5,341 bases of DNA from Candidatus Solibacter sp. (GTDB taxonomy: Bacteria > Acidobacteriota > Terriglobia > Bryobacterales > Bryobacteraceae): assembly GCA_026394025.1 (NCBI GenBank), contig JAPKZC010001005.1, positions 2,403 through 7,743 on the forward strand, given 5' to 3'. Below are positions 1 to 5,341 of this stretch, piece by piece; position 1 is the first letter of the stretch, and every line of letters begins with the position of its first letter. The notes under the pieces were generated by a model that did not search any database, was not told where the DNA came from, and saw only the letters and a list, made by a program, of their open reading frames with translations. Position numbers and translations under genes: made by a program.

Positions 1-2
1 AC

Positions 3-1436
3 CCGGCGCTGGCCGGCCGCAAGGTATACGGGTTGATCTGGACCACCACGCCCTGGACCATCCCGGCCAACATGGCGATCGCCTACAATCCGCGCTTCGA
101 GTATGCGGCCGTGGATGTGGCGGGCGCGGTGTATCTGGTGGCAGCGGACCTGGTGAAGGTGACGGCGGAGAAATTGGGCTGGCACGAGTGCCAGACCGTC
201 GCGACGTTTCAGGGCGCGCGTATTGAAGGCGCCGTGTTCCGCCATCCATTGATGGAGCGCGATTCGCTAGGCATACTGGCGGACCACGTGACGCTGGAAC
301 AAGGCACCGGTGCGGTCCACACGGCCCCCGGACACGGACAGGAAGATTACGCCATCGGCCAGAAGTACGGCATCGCGACGTTTTGTCCGGTGGATGCGGC
401 CGGGCGATTCTTCAGGGCGGAAGGCGCCCCCGGACACCTGCCGGACGAGCTGATCGGCAAGACCGTGTGGGAAGCCAACCCGGTCGTGCTGGAACTCTTG
501 CAGAAGGCGGGCGCGCTGCTCGGCATGGAGAAACTGGCGCACTCCTACCCGCACTGCTGGCGCTGTCACAATCCGGTGATCTTTCGCGCCACCGAGCAGT
601 GGTTCATCGGCATGGACCTGAACCACTTCCGGCAGGACGCCCTCGATGCCATCAAGCAAGTCAAGTGGATGCCGGAGTGGGGGCAGGAGCGCATCTCCAA
701 CATGATCGCGGTGCGGCCCGATTGGTGCATCTCGCGCCAGCGTGTCTGGGGCGTGCCGATCATCGTATTCTACTGCGAGGGCTGCCGCGAGCCGGTGACG
801 GACCGCAAGATTCTGGACGGCATCGTGGGGCTCTTTGCGGAGCACACGGCGGACATCTGGTATGAACGCACGGCGGCGGAGTTGCTGCCCGCCGGGCATA
901 CCTGCGCCAAGTGCGGCGGCACCGAATTCGCCAAGGAGACGGACATTCTGGACGTGTGGTTCGATTCGGGATCGAGCCATCTGGCGGTGCTTAACGAGAG
1001 CTTCGGCTTGCCGTGGCCGGCGGATGTCTATCTGGAAGGCGGCGATCAGTATCGCGGCTGGTTCCACAGTTCGCTGCTGGTGGGCACGGGCTTGCGAGGG
1101 AGTTCGCCGTACCGTGCGTGCCTGCTGAACGGCTGGGTACTGGATGGCGAAGGCAAGGCGATGCACAAGTCGCTGGGCAACTCGATTGAGCCGGAAACTG
1201 TCATCAGGGATCACGGCGCGGACATTCTGCGGCTGTGGACGGCATCGGTGGAGTTCCACGAAGACGTGCGCATGTCGGCGACAATTCTGACGCGCCTGGT
1301 GGATGCCTACCGCAAGCTGCGCAATACGTTCCGCTACATGCTGGGCAATCTGGCGGGCTTCGACGCCGCCGCGGATGCGGTGCCCGCGGGCGAGATGGCG
1401 GAGTTGGACCAGTGGATGCTATTGCGCGCCGAAGAC
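3..1436 (+). CDS. ileS: Isoleucyl-tRNA synthetase, catalytic and editing part (5' end off the window; frame broken at 3')
   Basis: This is a class I aminoacyl-tRNA synthetase that charges tRNA(Ile) with isoleucine in the cytoplasm and edits mischarged valine. The frame is open from base 3, so the N-terminal HIGH region lies upstream. Visible blocks in order are the threonine-rich CP1 editing motif WTTTPWT (39-59), the second editing motif GTGAVHTAPGHGQEDY (303-350), DWCISRQRVWGVP (720-758), a four-cysteine zinc-type cluster (codons at 774, 783, 903 and 912), LDVWFDSGSSH (about 948-980), and the KMSKS-equivalent AMHKS followed by LGN (1158-1181). The family match continues through the start of the anticodon-binding domain (ELDQWMLLRAED) and stops at 1436. 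The same frame runs on to 2102, but those last ~220 residues are Arg/Gly-rich and unlike any IleS. The real C-terminus continues in another frame from 1438. Identification is very secure; whether the gene is functional is not. Confidence 0.95.
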
Positions 1437-1437
1437 C

Positions 1438-2076
1438 CACGCGGTCTACGCCTTCTGCACGGTGGATCTGAGCGCGGTTTACTTCGATGTGTTGAAGGAC
1501 CGGCTCTACACATCGGCGCCCAAATCGCAGGCGCGGCGCAGCGCGCAAACGGCGCTGTACCGGCTGCTGGACGCGTTCGTACGCCTGCTGGCGCCGCTCA
1601 TGAGTTTCACCGCCGAAGAGGTCTGGGGCCACATGGGGCGCGCCGGGAGCGTCCACATGGCGTACTTCCCGGAGCCCGCCGAACTGGCGGCCGGGTTGGA
1701 CGAGGCGGCGCGGAAACGCGCGGCCAACTGGGACCGTCTCATGCCGGTGAGGGATGGCGTCCTGAAGCATCTGGATACGGCGCGCAACGAAAAACTGATC
1801 GGCGCGCCGCTGGAAGCCCGCGTTCGGCTCTCGGCCAACGGCGAGCTGTACACCCTGCTGGTGCAATACGCCGAACAACTGCCCGCGCTATTCATCGTGT
1901 CGCAGGTGGTAGTGGAACGGGCGGAAGGGGACGCGCTCGGCGTGAAGGTAGAGCGCGCGGCGGGAGACAAATGCGAGCGCTGCTGGAAGTACACCTCGGA
2001 CGTGGGCGGCGACGCGAGTTTCCCGACCATCTGCCTGCCGTGCGCCGGCGCCGTCCACGAGATTATCCATGGTTGA
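1438..2076 (+). pseudogene. ileS: Isoleucyl-tRNA synthetase, C-terminal anticodon-binding and zinc part (out of frame with the 5' part)
   Basis: This is the remainder of the same synthetase gene, read in the +1-shifted frame. It begins at HAVYAFCTVDLSAVYFDVLKDR, a standard block of the IleS anticodon-binding domain. It continues through FTAEEVWGHM and ends with the C-terminal zinc knuckle CERCWKY (Cys codons at 1972 and 1981) and CLPC (2032 and 2041), with a TGA stop at 2074-2076. The segment carries no obvious start or ribosome site of its own, so it is the tail of ileS and not an independent gene. Recollection of the E. coli protein gives about 30 residues between the LDRW and FCSVE blocks, whereas only about 13 remain here. 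The mismatch is therefore a loss of roughly 17 codons plus a frame change, not a one-base error. It overlaps the start of lspA by 8 nt, the usual tight spacing in this operon. Confidence 0.9.
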
Positions 2077-2578
2077 CTCAGGCATGTCTGACCCGCGGGT
2101 GAAGGCCTACGGAATCGCGGCGGGGGTGCTCGCGCTCGACCGCCTCACTAAGTGGATCGTGGAGAGCAACGTCTCGGCGCTGGACACGGTGCGGGTGATC
2201 CCGGGGTTGTTCAACATCGTGCACTCGGAGAATCGCGGCATGGCCTTCGGCATCATGAACGATTCCACCAACCAATGGCAAACCACGCTGCTGCTGGTGC
2301 TGTCGGCGGCGGCGGTGGTGTTTGTGGCATCCATGCTGTGGAACGCTGCCCGGCTGGACCGCTCTTCCTTCTGGGGGCTGACGCTGATTCTGGGCGGGGC
2401 GGCGGGCAACGTGTTTGACCGCGCGGTGTGGGGACGGGTGACGGATTTCCTGGACTTCTATATCCGCGAGTATCACTGGCACACGTTCAACGTGGCGGAT
2501 TCGGCGATCGTGATTGGCAGCGGGCTACTACTGGTGGATCTACTGCGGCCGAAGCGGCAGGCGGCAAATGTACCCTGA
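2069..2578 (+). CDS. lspA: Lipoprotein signal peptidase (signal peptidase II)
   Basis: This integral inner-membrane aspartyl protease removes the signal peptide from diacylglyceryl-modified prolipoproteins. The 169-residue length and about four hydrophobic segments (around residues 11-31, 72-91, 102-118 and 139-159) fit the family. Conserved pieces are SENRGMAFG (53-61), GGAAGNVFDR (109-118), VTDFLDFY (124-131) and FNVADSA (140-146). Asp126 and Asp144 match the two catalytic aspartates. The ATG at 2069 overlaps the ileS stop by 8 nt and has only a weak GAG 7 nt upstream. A second ATG at 2084 is possible, but its AGG lies too close to serve as a ribosome site. The 3' end overlaps lgt by 11 nt, suggesting translational coupling. 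The product should act directly after Lgt on the same substrates. No frame damage is seen. Confidence 0.96.
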   Translation: MVDSGMSDPRVKAYGIAAGVLALDRLTKWIVESNVSALDTVRVIPGLFNIVHSENRGMAFGIMNDSTNQWQTTLLLVLSAAAVVFVASMLWNAARLDRSSFWGLTLILGGAAGNVFDRAVWGRVTDFLDFYIREYHWHTFNVADSAIVIGSGLLLVDLLRPKRQAANVP

Positions 2579-3353
2579 ACTCCTGGGTCTCTCATTTCTG
2601 CACACCTATGGCGTGCTGGTGGCGGCGGCATTTCTGACTGCGTTGTGGCTGGCCGGGCGCCTTGGGCGGGAGGCCGGCCTGAATGTGGACGCGGTCACCA
2701 ACCTGGGTATCTACTGCGCGCTGTCGGCGATTGGCGGCGCCAAGCTGATGATGTTTCTGATCGATATCCCGTACTACACGCAGCACCCGGGTGAGATCTT
2801 CTCGCTCTCCACGCTGCAGGCGGGCGGAGTGTTTTACGGCGGATTGATCGCGGCGCTGGCGGTGGCGGTCTGGCACATGCGGAAGACACGCCTTCCGGGC
2901 TGGAAGACGGCCGACGTGTTCGCGCCGGCCATCGCGCTAGGCCACGGGATCGGACGCATTGGGTGTTTCACGGCGGGCTGTTGCTGGGGCGTGGAATGTC
3001 ACCGCCCCTGGGCGGTGACGTTTACGAATCCGGTGGCGCACGGACTGGTGGGTGTGCCGCTCCAAGTCCCACTGCATCCGACGCAGCTCTACGAGGCTGC
3101 CGCGGAGTTTGTTATTTCTGGGTTTCTCTACTGGCGGATTCGCAAACCGCACGCCGATGGAGGGATTATCGGGACGTACCTTATGCTTTACTCCGCGGCG
3201 CGTTTCACGGTGGAGTTCTTCCGGGTACACGAGCAGGGGAACCTGCTGGGCGGGGCGTTTGACACCTCGCAGTGGATCTCCGCCGGCCTGTTTCTACTGG
3301 GCGCGGCTTGCCTCTTGCGGCGGCGCCGTAACACCGCGCAGGCCCGCGCCTAA
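2568..3353 (+). CDS. lgt: Phosphatidylglycerol--prolipoprotein diacylglyceryl transferase
   Basis: This polytopic inner-membrane enzyme transfers the diacylglyceryl group from phosphatidylglycerol to the lipobox cysteine of prolipoproteins, the first step of lipoprotein maturation. The 261-residue product has several membrane segments (for example about 12-30, 46-66, 87-103, 174-190 and 236-250). Family blocks are LQAGGVFYGGLIA (83-95), GHGIGRIGCFTAGCCWG (125-141), HPTQLYEA (170-177) and ARFTVEFFRVHEQ (211-223). The signature differs from the classical GRxGNFxNxExxG: the first Asn is Cys133, and Cys138/Cys139 lie where the Asn-x-Glu part is expected. The His of the E. coli HGG block is Tyr90 here. 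Such Cys-rich versions are known to me from other phyla, so I call it a variant Lgt. The ATG at 2568 is preferred over the TTG at 2514 because MYPELLGLSFLHTYG is a normal Lgt start and AGG (2559-2561) lies 6 nt upstream. The TAA at 3351 is 12 nt from the convergent small gene. Confidence 0.96.
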   Translation: MYPELLGLSFLHTYGVLVAAAFLTALWLAGRLGREAGLNVDAVTNLGIYCALSAIGGAKLMMFLIDIPYYTQHPGEIFSLSTLQAGGVFYGGLIAALAVAVWHMRKTRLPGWKTADVFAPAIALGHGIGRIGCFTAGCCWGVECHRPWAVTFTNPVAHGLVGVPLQVPLHPTQLYEAAAEFVISGFLYWRIRKPHADGGIIGTYLMLYSAARFTVEFFRVHEQGNLLGGAFDTSQWISAGLFLLGAACLLRRRRNTAQARA

Positions 3354-3365
3354 GTCGCAGTGGTT

Positions 3366-3635
3366 CTACTCTTGCGCCTTCTGGGCTTTCTTGGTTTTGG
3401 CCCAGCGTGCGCGTTGGGCGGCCGCGATGCGCGCTCTTCCCTCGGCGCTCATCCGATGCTTCTGCTTTGCGGGGGCGGCTTTAGTGGCGCGCTTGGCTGC
3501 CGGGGCCGGGGCAGCGGCAGCAGGCTGTTTCAGCAGGCGCCGCAGGTCCGCCATCTTAGCTTCAATCTGCTGCAGGTGCTGCTGGTAACCTACCAGGGCC
3601 GCTTCCAAGGTTGCTTTATCAAGACTAATGGACAT
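3366..3635 (-). CDS. Small coiled-coil protein with basic Lys/Ala-rich tail, function unknown
   Basis: The 89-residue product is not a named enzyme. Residues 10-35 form a strict heptad series (L10, L14, Y17, L21, I24, M28, L31, L35; spacing 4-3-4-3-4-3-4), predicting an oligomerising coiled coil. Residues 38-59 are an Ala/Pro/Lys/Arg linker like histone-H1-type tails. Residues 60-83 carry HRMSAEGRARIAAAQRARWAK, strongly basic with one Trp. I recall similar tails on short acidobacterial proteins, and it vaguely resembles NUMOD3-type DNA-contact modules. A nucleic-acid-binding or nucleoid-associated role is an inference only. The ATG at 3635 is fixed by an in-frame TAG three codons upstream, and there is no Shine-Dalgarno sequence. 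A TATAAT at 3645-3650 suggests its own, nearly leaderless transcript. The gene is convergent with lgt and divergent from the GH95 gene. The plus-strand frame across it gives an incoherent Gly/Leu/Arg-rich product, supporting the minus-strand call. Confidence 0.68.
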   Translation of the reverse strand: MSISLDKATLEAALVGYQQHLQQIEAKMADLRRLLKQPAAAAPAPAAKRATKAAPAKQKHRMSAEGRARIAAAQRARWAKTKKAQKAQE

Positions 3636-3644
3636 ATGACGCTA

Positions 3645-3650
3645 ATTATA
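3645..3650 (-). promoter_or_regulatory. Candidate -10 box (TATAAT) for the small minus-strand gene
   Basis: The minus strand reads a perfect TATAAT whose last base is 9 nt before the ATG at 3635. A start site about 7 nt downstream would give a leader of only 2-3 nt, which agrees with the lack of a ribosome-binding site. No good TTGACA-like -35 lies 15-19 nt upstream (GCGCAG at 17 nt), and there is no TGn extension, so the call rests on the -10 match in a locally AT-rich stretch. Confidence 0.4.
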
Positions 3651-3690
3651 AGTCACACAGGCAGGGACTGCGCTATTAGTTTTAGGCAAT

Positions 3691-3708
3691 GTGGGTACCA
3701 TTACCCAC
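3691..3708. repeat. Perfect 7-bp inverted repeat, operator-like palindrome
   Basis: GTGGGTA, a 4-nt spacer (CCAT), then TACCCAC. It lies in the divergent region, 56 nt upstream of the small minus-strand gene and about 100 nt upstream of the GH95 start. Neither side has a run of T, so it does not look like an intrinsic terminator. An operator for a dimeric regulator is the likelier reading, but no regulator gene is in view. Confidence 0.4.
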
Positions 3709-3747
3709 GATAAAAGTACCGTTTATCCCTTTCTGGGAGAACGGCGC

Positions 3748-3785
3748 GCGGGCCATGGCATCACTCCATGGAGCCCGGGGCCCGC
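3748..3785 (+). promoter_or_regulatory. GC-rich hairpin in the presumed leader of the GH95 gene
   Basis: GCGGGCC (3748-3754) can pair with GGCCCGC (3779-3785). Two CCATGG copies (3753-3758 and 3766-3771) lie in or at the edge of the loop and allow an alternative inner stem (CGGGC/CATGG against CCATGG-AG-CCCG with a bulge). It ends 15 nt before the AAGGTG ribosome site at 3800-3805. It could modulate translation or only reflect high GC. There is no T-tract, so it is not called a terminator. Confidence 0.25.
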
Positions 3786-3799
3786 CAGGACGGTGCGGC

Positions 3800-3805
3800 A
3801 AGGTG
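3800..3805 (+). promoter_or_regulatory. Ribosome-binding site deciding the GH95 start
   Basis: AAGGTG lies 4 nt before the ATG at 3810, and its AGGTG part matches the anti-Shine-Dalgarno complement. A second, weaker purine run GGAAAAG (3812-3818) precedes the ATG at 3822. Both starts are in frame and both give a plausible signal peptide, so the choice of 3810 is only a mild preference. Confidence 0.45.
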
Positions 3806-3809
3806 CACA

Positions 3810-4228
3810 ATGGAAAAGACCATGAAAGTTACTCTCCGCCTGTTTCTCAGCGTAATTGCCCTGACCGCCGTTGCGTCTGGTCAGCGGCTTGCCCTGCGCT
3901 ACAATCAGCCGGCCGAGGACTGGCAGAGCCAGGCGCTGCCTATCGGCAATGGACGGCTCGGCGCCATGATCTTCGGCGACGCACGCCTGGAGCATCTGCA
4001 ACTCAACGAAATATCGCTCTGGACCGGCGACGAAAAGGACACCGGAAGCTATCAGAATCTGGCCGACCTGTTTGTCGGTCTGGCGCAAGGCGCACCGCGG
4101 AGTTATCAGCGTCGCCTGGATATCGACAACGCGATCCACAGCATTCAATATACGGCGGATGGAATCGCCTACTCCCGCGAGTATTTCGCCAGCGCGCCAC
4201 AGCAGGTGCTGGTCTTCCTCATGCGGCG
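3810..4228 (+). CDS. GH95 family alpha-L-fucosidase, signal peptide and N-terminal domain (frame broken at 3')
   Basis: This is the start of a secreted glycoside hydrolase of family 95, whose characterised members cleave alpha-1,2-linked L-fucose (and in some cases L-galactose) from glycans. Residues 1-24 are a type I signal peptide: a basic start, the hydrophobic core LFLSVIALTAV, and a cleavage region around AVASGQ. There is no lipobox Cys, so export to the periplasm or outside is expected. The mature protein begins with the GH95 N-terminal blocks LRYNQPAEDW and LPIGNGRLGAMIFGD (3936-3980), then LQLNEISLWTGDEKDTGSYQ. It continues to YSREYFASAPQQVLVF, ending about 4220. Beyond that, this frame becomes Arg/Trp-rich and stops at 4308-4310, while the family match resumes in another frame. 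The gene stands alone after a control region and diverges from the small minus-strand gene, so it is probably transcribed separately from the ileS operon. Confidence 0.88.
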
Positions 4229-5341
4229 CGGACCGAGGCGACCGGCAATCTGCTGGCGGCGGGCGGCAAACTGGCCAACGGCTTGCTCTATGAGACCGCG
4301 GTACAGGTAGTCAACACGGGAGGGCGCATCACGGCCTCCGCCGACGGCTCACTGCGGATTGAGAGCGTCGATGCGCTCACCGTCCTGGTTGCGGCGGGCA
4401 CCAACTACGTGGCGGACCGGGCGCGCGGGTGGTGCGGCGATGCGCCGCACGCGCGCATCGCCGGGCAACTTCGGGCGGGCGCGGTGAAGCCATACGCCGA
4501 CTTGCGCGCGGCGCACGTGGCCGATTACCAGCGGCTGTTCCGGCGCGTGTCGCTTACTCTCGGCTCCGGCGCGGCCGAACTGCCGACCAATCTACCGACA
4601 GATGAGCGCCTGGTGCGCTATCGTGACGGCGCGGCGGATGCCGAACTGGAGGCGCTATTCTTTCAGTTCGGGCGCTATCTGCTGATCTCCTCTTCGCGCC
4701 CGGGCAGCCTGCCGGCCAACCTGCAAGGGCTGTGGAATAACTCCAACAATCCGCCGTGGCGCAGCGATTATCACTCCAACATCAATATCCAGATGAACTA
4801 CTGGCCCGCGGAGCCGGCCAATCTGTCCGAATGCGCGATTCCATTTTTCGACTACGTGAACAGCCTGCGCGGCGTGCGCGCCGAGGCCACGCGGCAGCAC
4901 TATCCCAAGGTGCGCGGCTGGACGGTGCAGACCGAGAACAACATTTTCGGCGCGGGGAGTTTCAAGTGGAATCCGCCCGGCTCCGCCTGGTACGCGCAGC
5001 ATTACTGGGAGCATTACGCATTCACGAGGGATCGGGAATTCCTGCAAAAGACGGCTTACCCGGTGCTCAAGGAAGTAACTCAATTCTGGGAGGACCACCT
5101 GGTGGCGCGCGCCGATGGTGCGTTGGTGACGCCCGACGGCTGGAGCCCGGAGCATGGCCCCGAAGAGCCGGGAGTGACTTACGATCAGGAAATTGTCTGG
5201 GACCTTTTCACCAATTACATCGAGGCTGCCGCCGCGCTGGGCGTGGATACCGAATACCGGCAGAAGGTGGCGCAACTGCGGGAGAAACTGCTGAAGCCGA
5301 AAATCGGGGCGTGGGGGCAACTACAGGAGTGGCCGGAAGAC
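4229..5341 (+). pseudogene. GH95 family alpha-L-fucosidase, middle and catalytic domain (out of frame with the N-terminal part; 3' end off the window)
   Basis: This frame is open from the break to the right edge and carries the rest of the GH95 protein. The region from ARTEATGNLLAAGGKLANG to VLVAAGTNYVADRARGW ends the N-terminal beta domain. HVADYQRLFRRVSLTLG leads into the (alpha/alpha)6 barrel. The barrel shows RYLLISSSRPGSLPANLQG, GLWNNSNNPPW (4727-4759) and NINIQMNYWPAE (4778-4813), the block that by family analogy supplies the catalytic asparagines. TPDGWSPEHGP (about 5129-5161) and PKIGAWGQLQEWPED at the edge follow. The remaining catalytic acidic residue region and the C-terminal domain lie beyond the window. 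About 18 codons that normally precede the TEATGN segment appear to be missing, with a frame change. No convincing start of its own is seen, so this is the same gene as 3810-4228, interrupted by deletion or assembly error. Substrate linkage cannot be fixed from sequence. Confidence 0.87.

Larger units (their letters stand above)
3636..3747. other. AT-richer divergent intergenic region
   Basis: The space between the small minus-strand gene and the GH95 gene has about 43% GC over 3641-3730 by direct count, well below the GC-rich genes around it. It contains the TATAAT and the 7-bp inverted repeat described separately. For the GH95 gene itself no convincing -35/-10 pair was found; GATAAA at 3709-3714 is a weak -10 candidate without a -35. 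Confidence 0.6.

Noticed and set aside
267..1259. 330-codon open frame on the minus strand antisense to ileS
   Set aside because: It lies entirely opposite well-conserved IleS motifs. The predicted product is His/Arg/Pro-rich without domain logic, as expected for the complement of GC-rich coding DNA.
1420..1440. Programmed frameshift or translational bypass joining the two ileS frames
   Set aside because: Known programmed sites need a slippery sequence or an inserted, skipped segment. Here codons are missing, not added, so no recoding event could restore the normal protein.
1204..1878. 224-codon minus-strand open frame antisense to the ileS 3' part
   Set aside because: Shadow of the synthetase gene; Arg/Pro-rich and with no recognisable motif.
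1437..2102. C-terminal 222 codons of the long ileS frame as a new domain
   Set aside because: The Arg/Gly/Ala-rich tail has no family features, whereas the overlapping +1 frame gives a perfect IleS C-terminus with its zinc knuckle. The tail is frameshift product only.
2514..2567. TTG start extending lgt by 18 residues
   Set aside because: The extension falls inside the lspA coding region, is polar and aromatic, and is not found in Lgt proteins as I know them; the ATG at 2568 fits the family.
3360..3713. 117-codon plus-strand open frame opposite the small gene
   Set aside because: Its composition is incoherent (Gly/Leu/Cys-rich), with no ribosome site, while the minus-strand frame shows a regular coiled coil and basic tail.
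3691..3720. Intrinsic terminator at the GTGGGTA/TACCCAC repeat
   Set aside because: No T-run follows the stem on either strand, and the stem is only 7 bp.
4655..5320. 221-codon minus-strand open frame antisense to the GH95 catalytic domain
   Set aside because: The plus strand carries conserved GH95 blocks throughout; the antisense frame is a GC-driven shadow.

Overview
The window is GC-rich bacterial chromosomal DNA. It holds the 3' part of a housekeeping operon (ileS, lspA, lgt), then one small gene on the opposite strand, an AT-richer divergent intergenic region, and the 5' part of a secreted glycoside hydrolase gene that runs off the right edge. The high GC, the GH95 alpha-L-fucosidase, the Cys-rich Lgt signature and a small protein ending in an 'MSxEGRxRIAAAQRxRWAK' tail together suggest an Acidobacteriota member, perhaps of the Solibacter/Bryobacter type. 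That placement is an inference from protein style; there is no rRNA or other marker to confirm it.

Layout: positions 3-2076 (+) encode isoleucyl-tRNA synthetase. Its start is off the left edge, and the reading frame breaks near 1431-1440. lspA (2069-2578, +) and lgt (2568-3353, +) follow with short overlaps, as expected for a translationally coupled operon. Lgt lipidates prolipoproteins and LspA then removes their signal peptides, so the pair covers two consecutive steps of lipoprotein maturation. A convergent 89-residue gene (3366-3635, -) begins only 12 nt after lgt. Its product has a heptad coiled coil, an Ala/Lys/Pro linker and a basic tail, and its function is unknown. Positions 3636-3809 form a divergent control region of about 43% GC in its first 90 nt. 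It contains a perfect TATAAT on the minus strand, a perfect 7-bp inverted repeat and a GC-rich hairpin. From 3810 to the right edge (+) runs a GH95 family alpha-L-fucosidase with a signal peptide, also with a broken frame near 4221-4232.

The most notable observation is that both large genes appear to have lost an internal segment of roughly 50 nt, each loss also shifting the frame, while the family signature blocks checked on either side remain intact. In an essential gene such as ileS, this suggests an assembly or library artefact more than real decay, but the sequence alone cannot decide. No mobile element, CRISPR array, tRNA, rRNA or evident new defence or metabolic system was seen.
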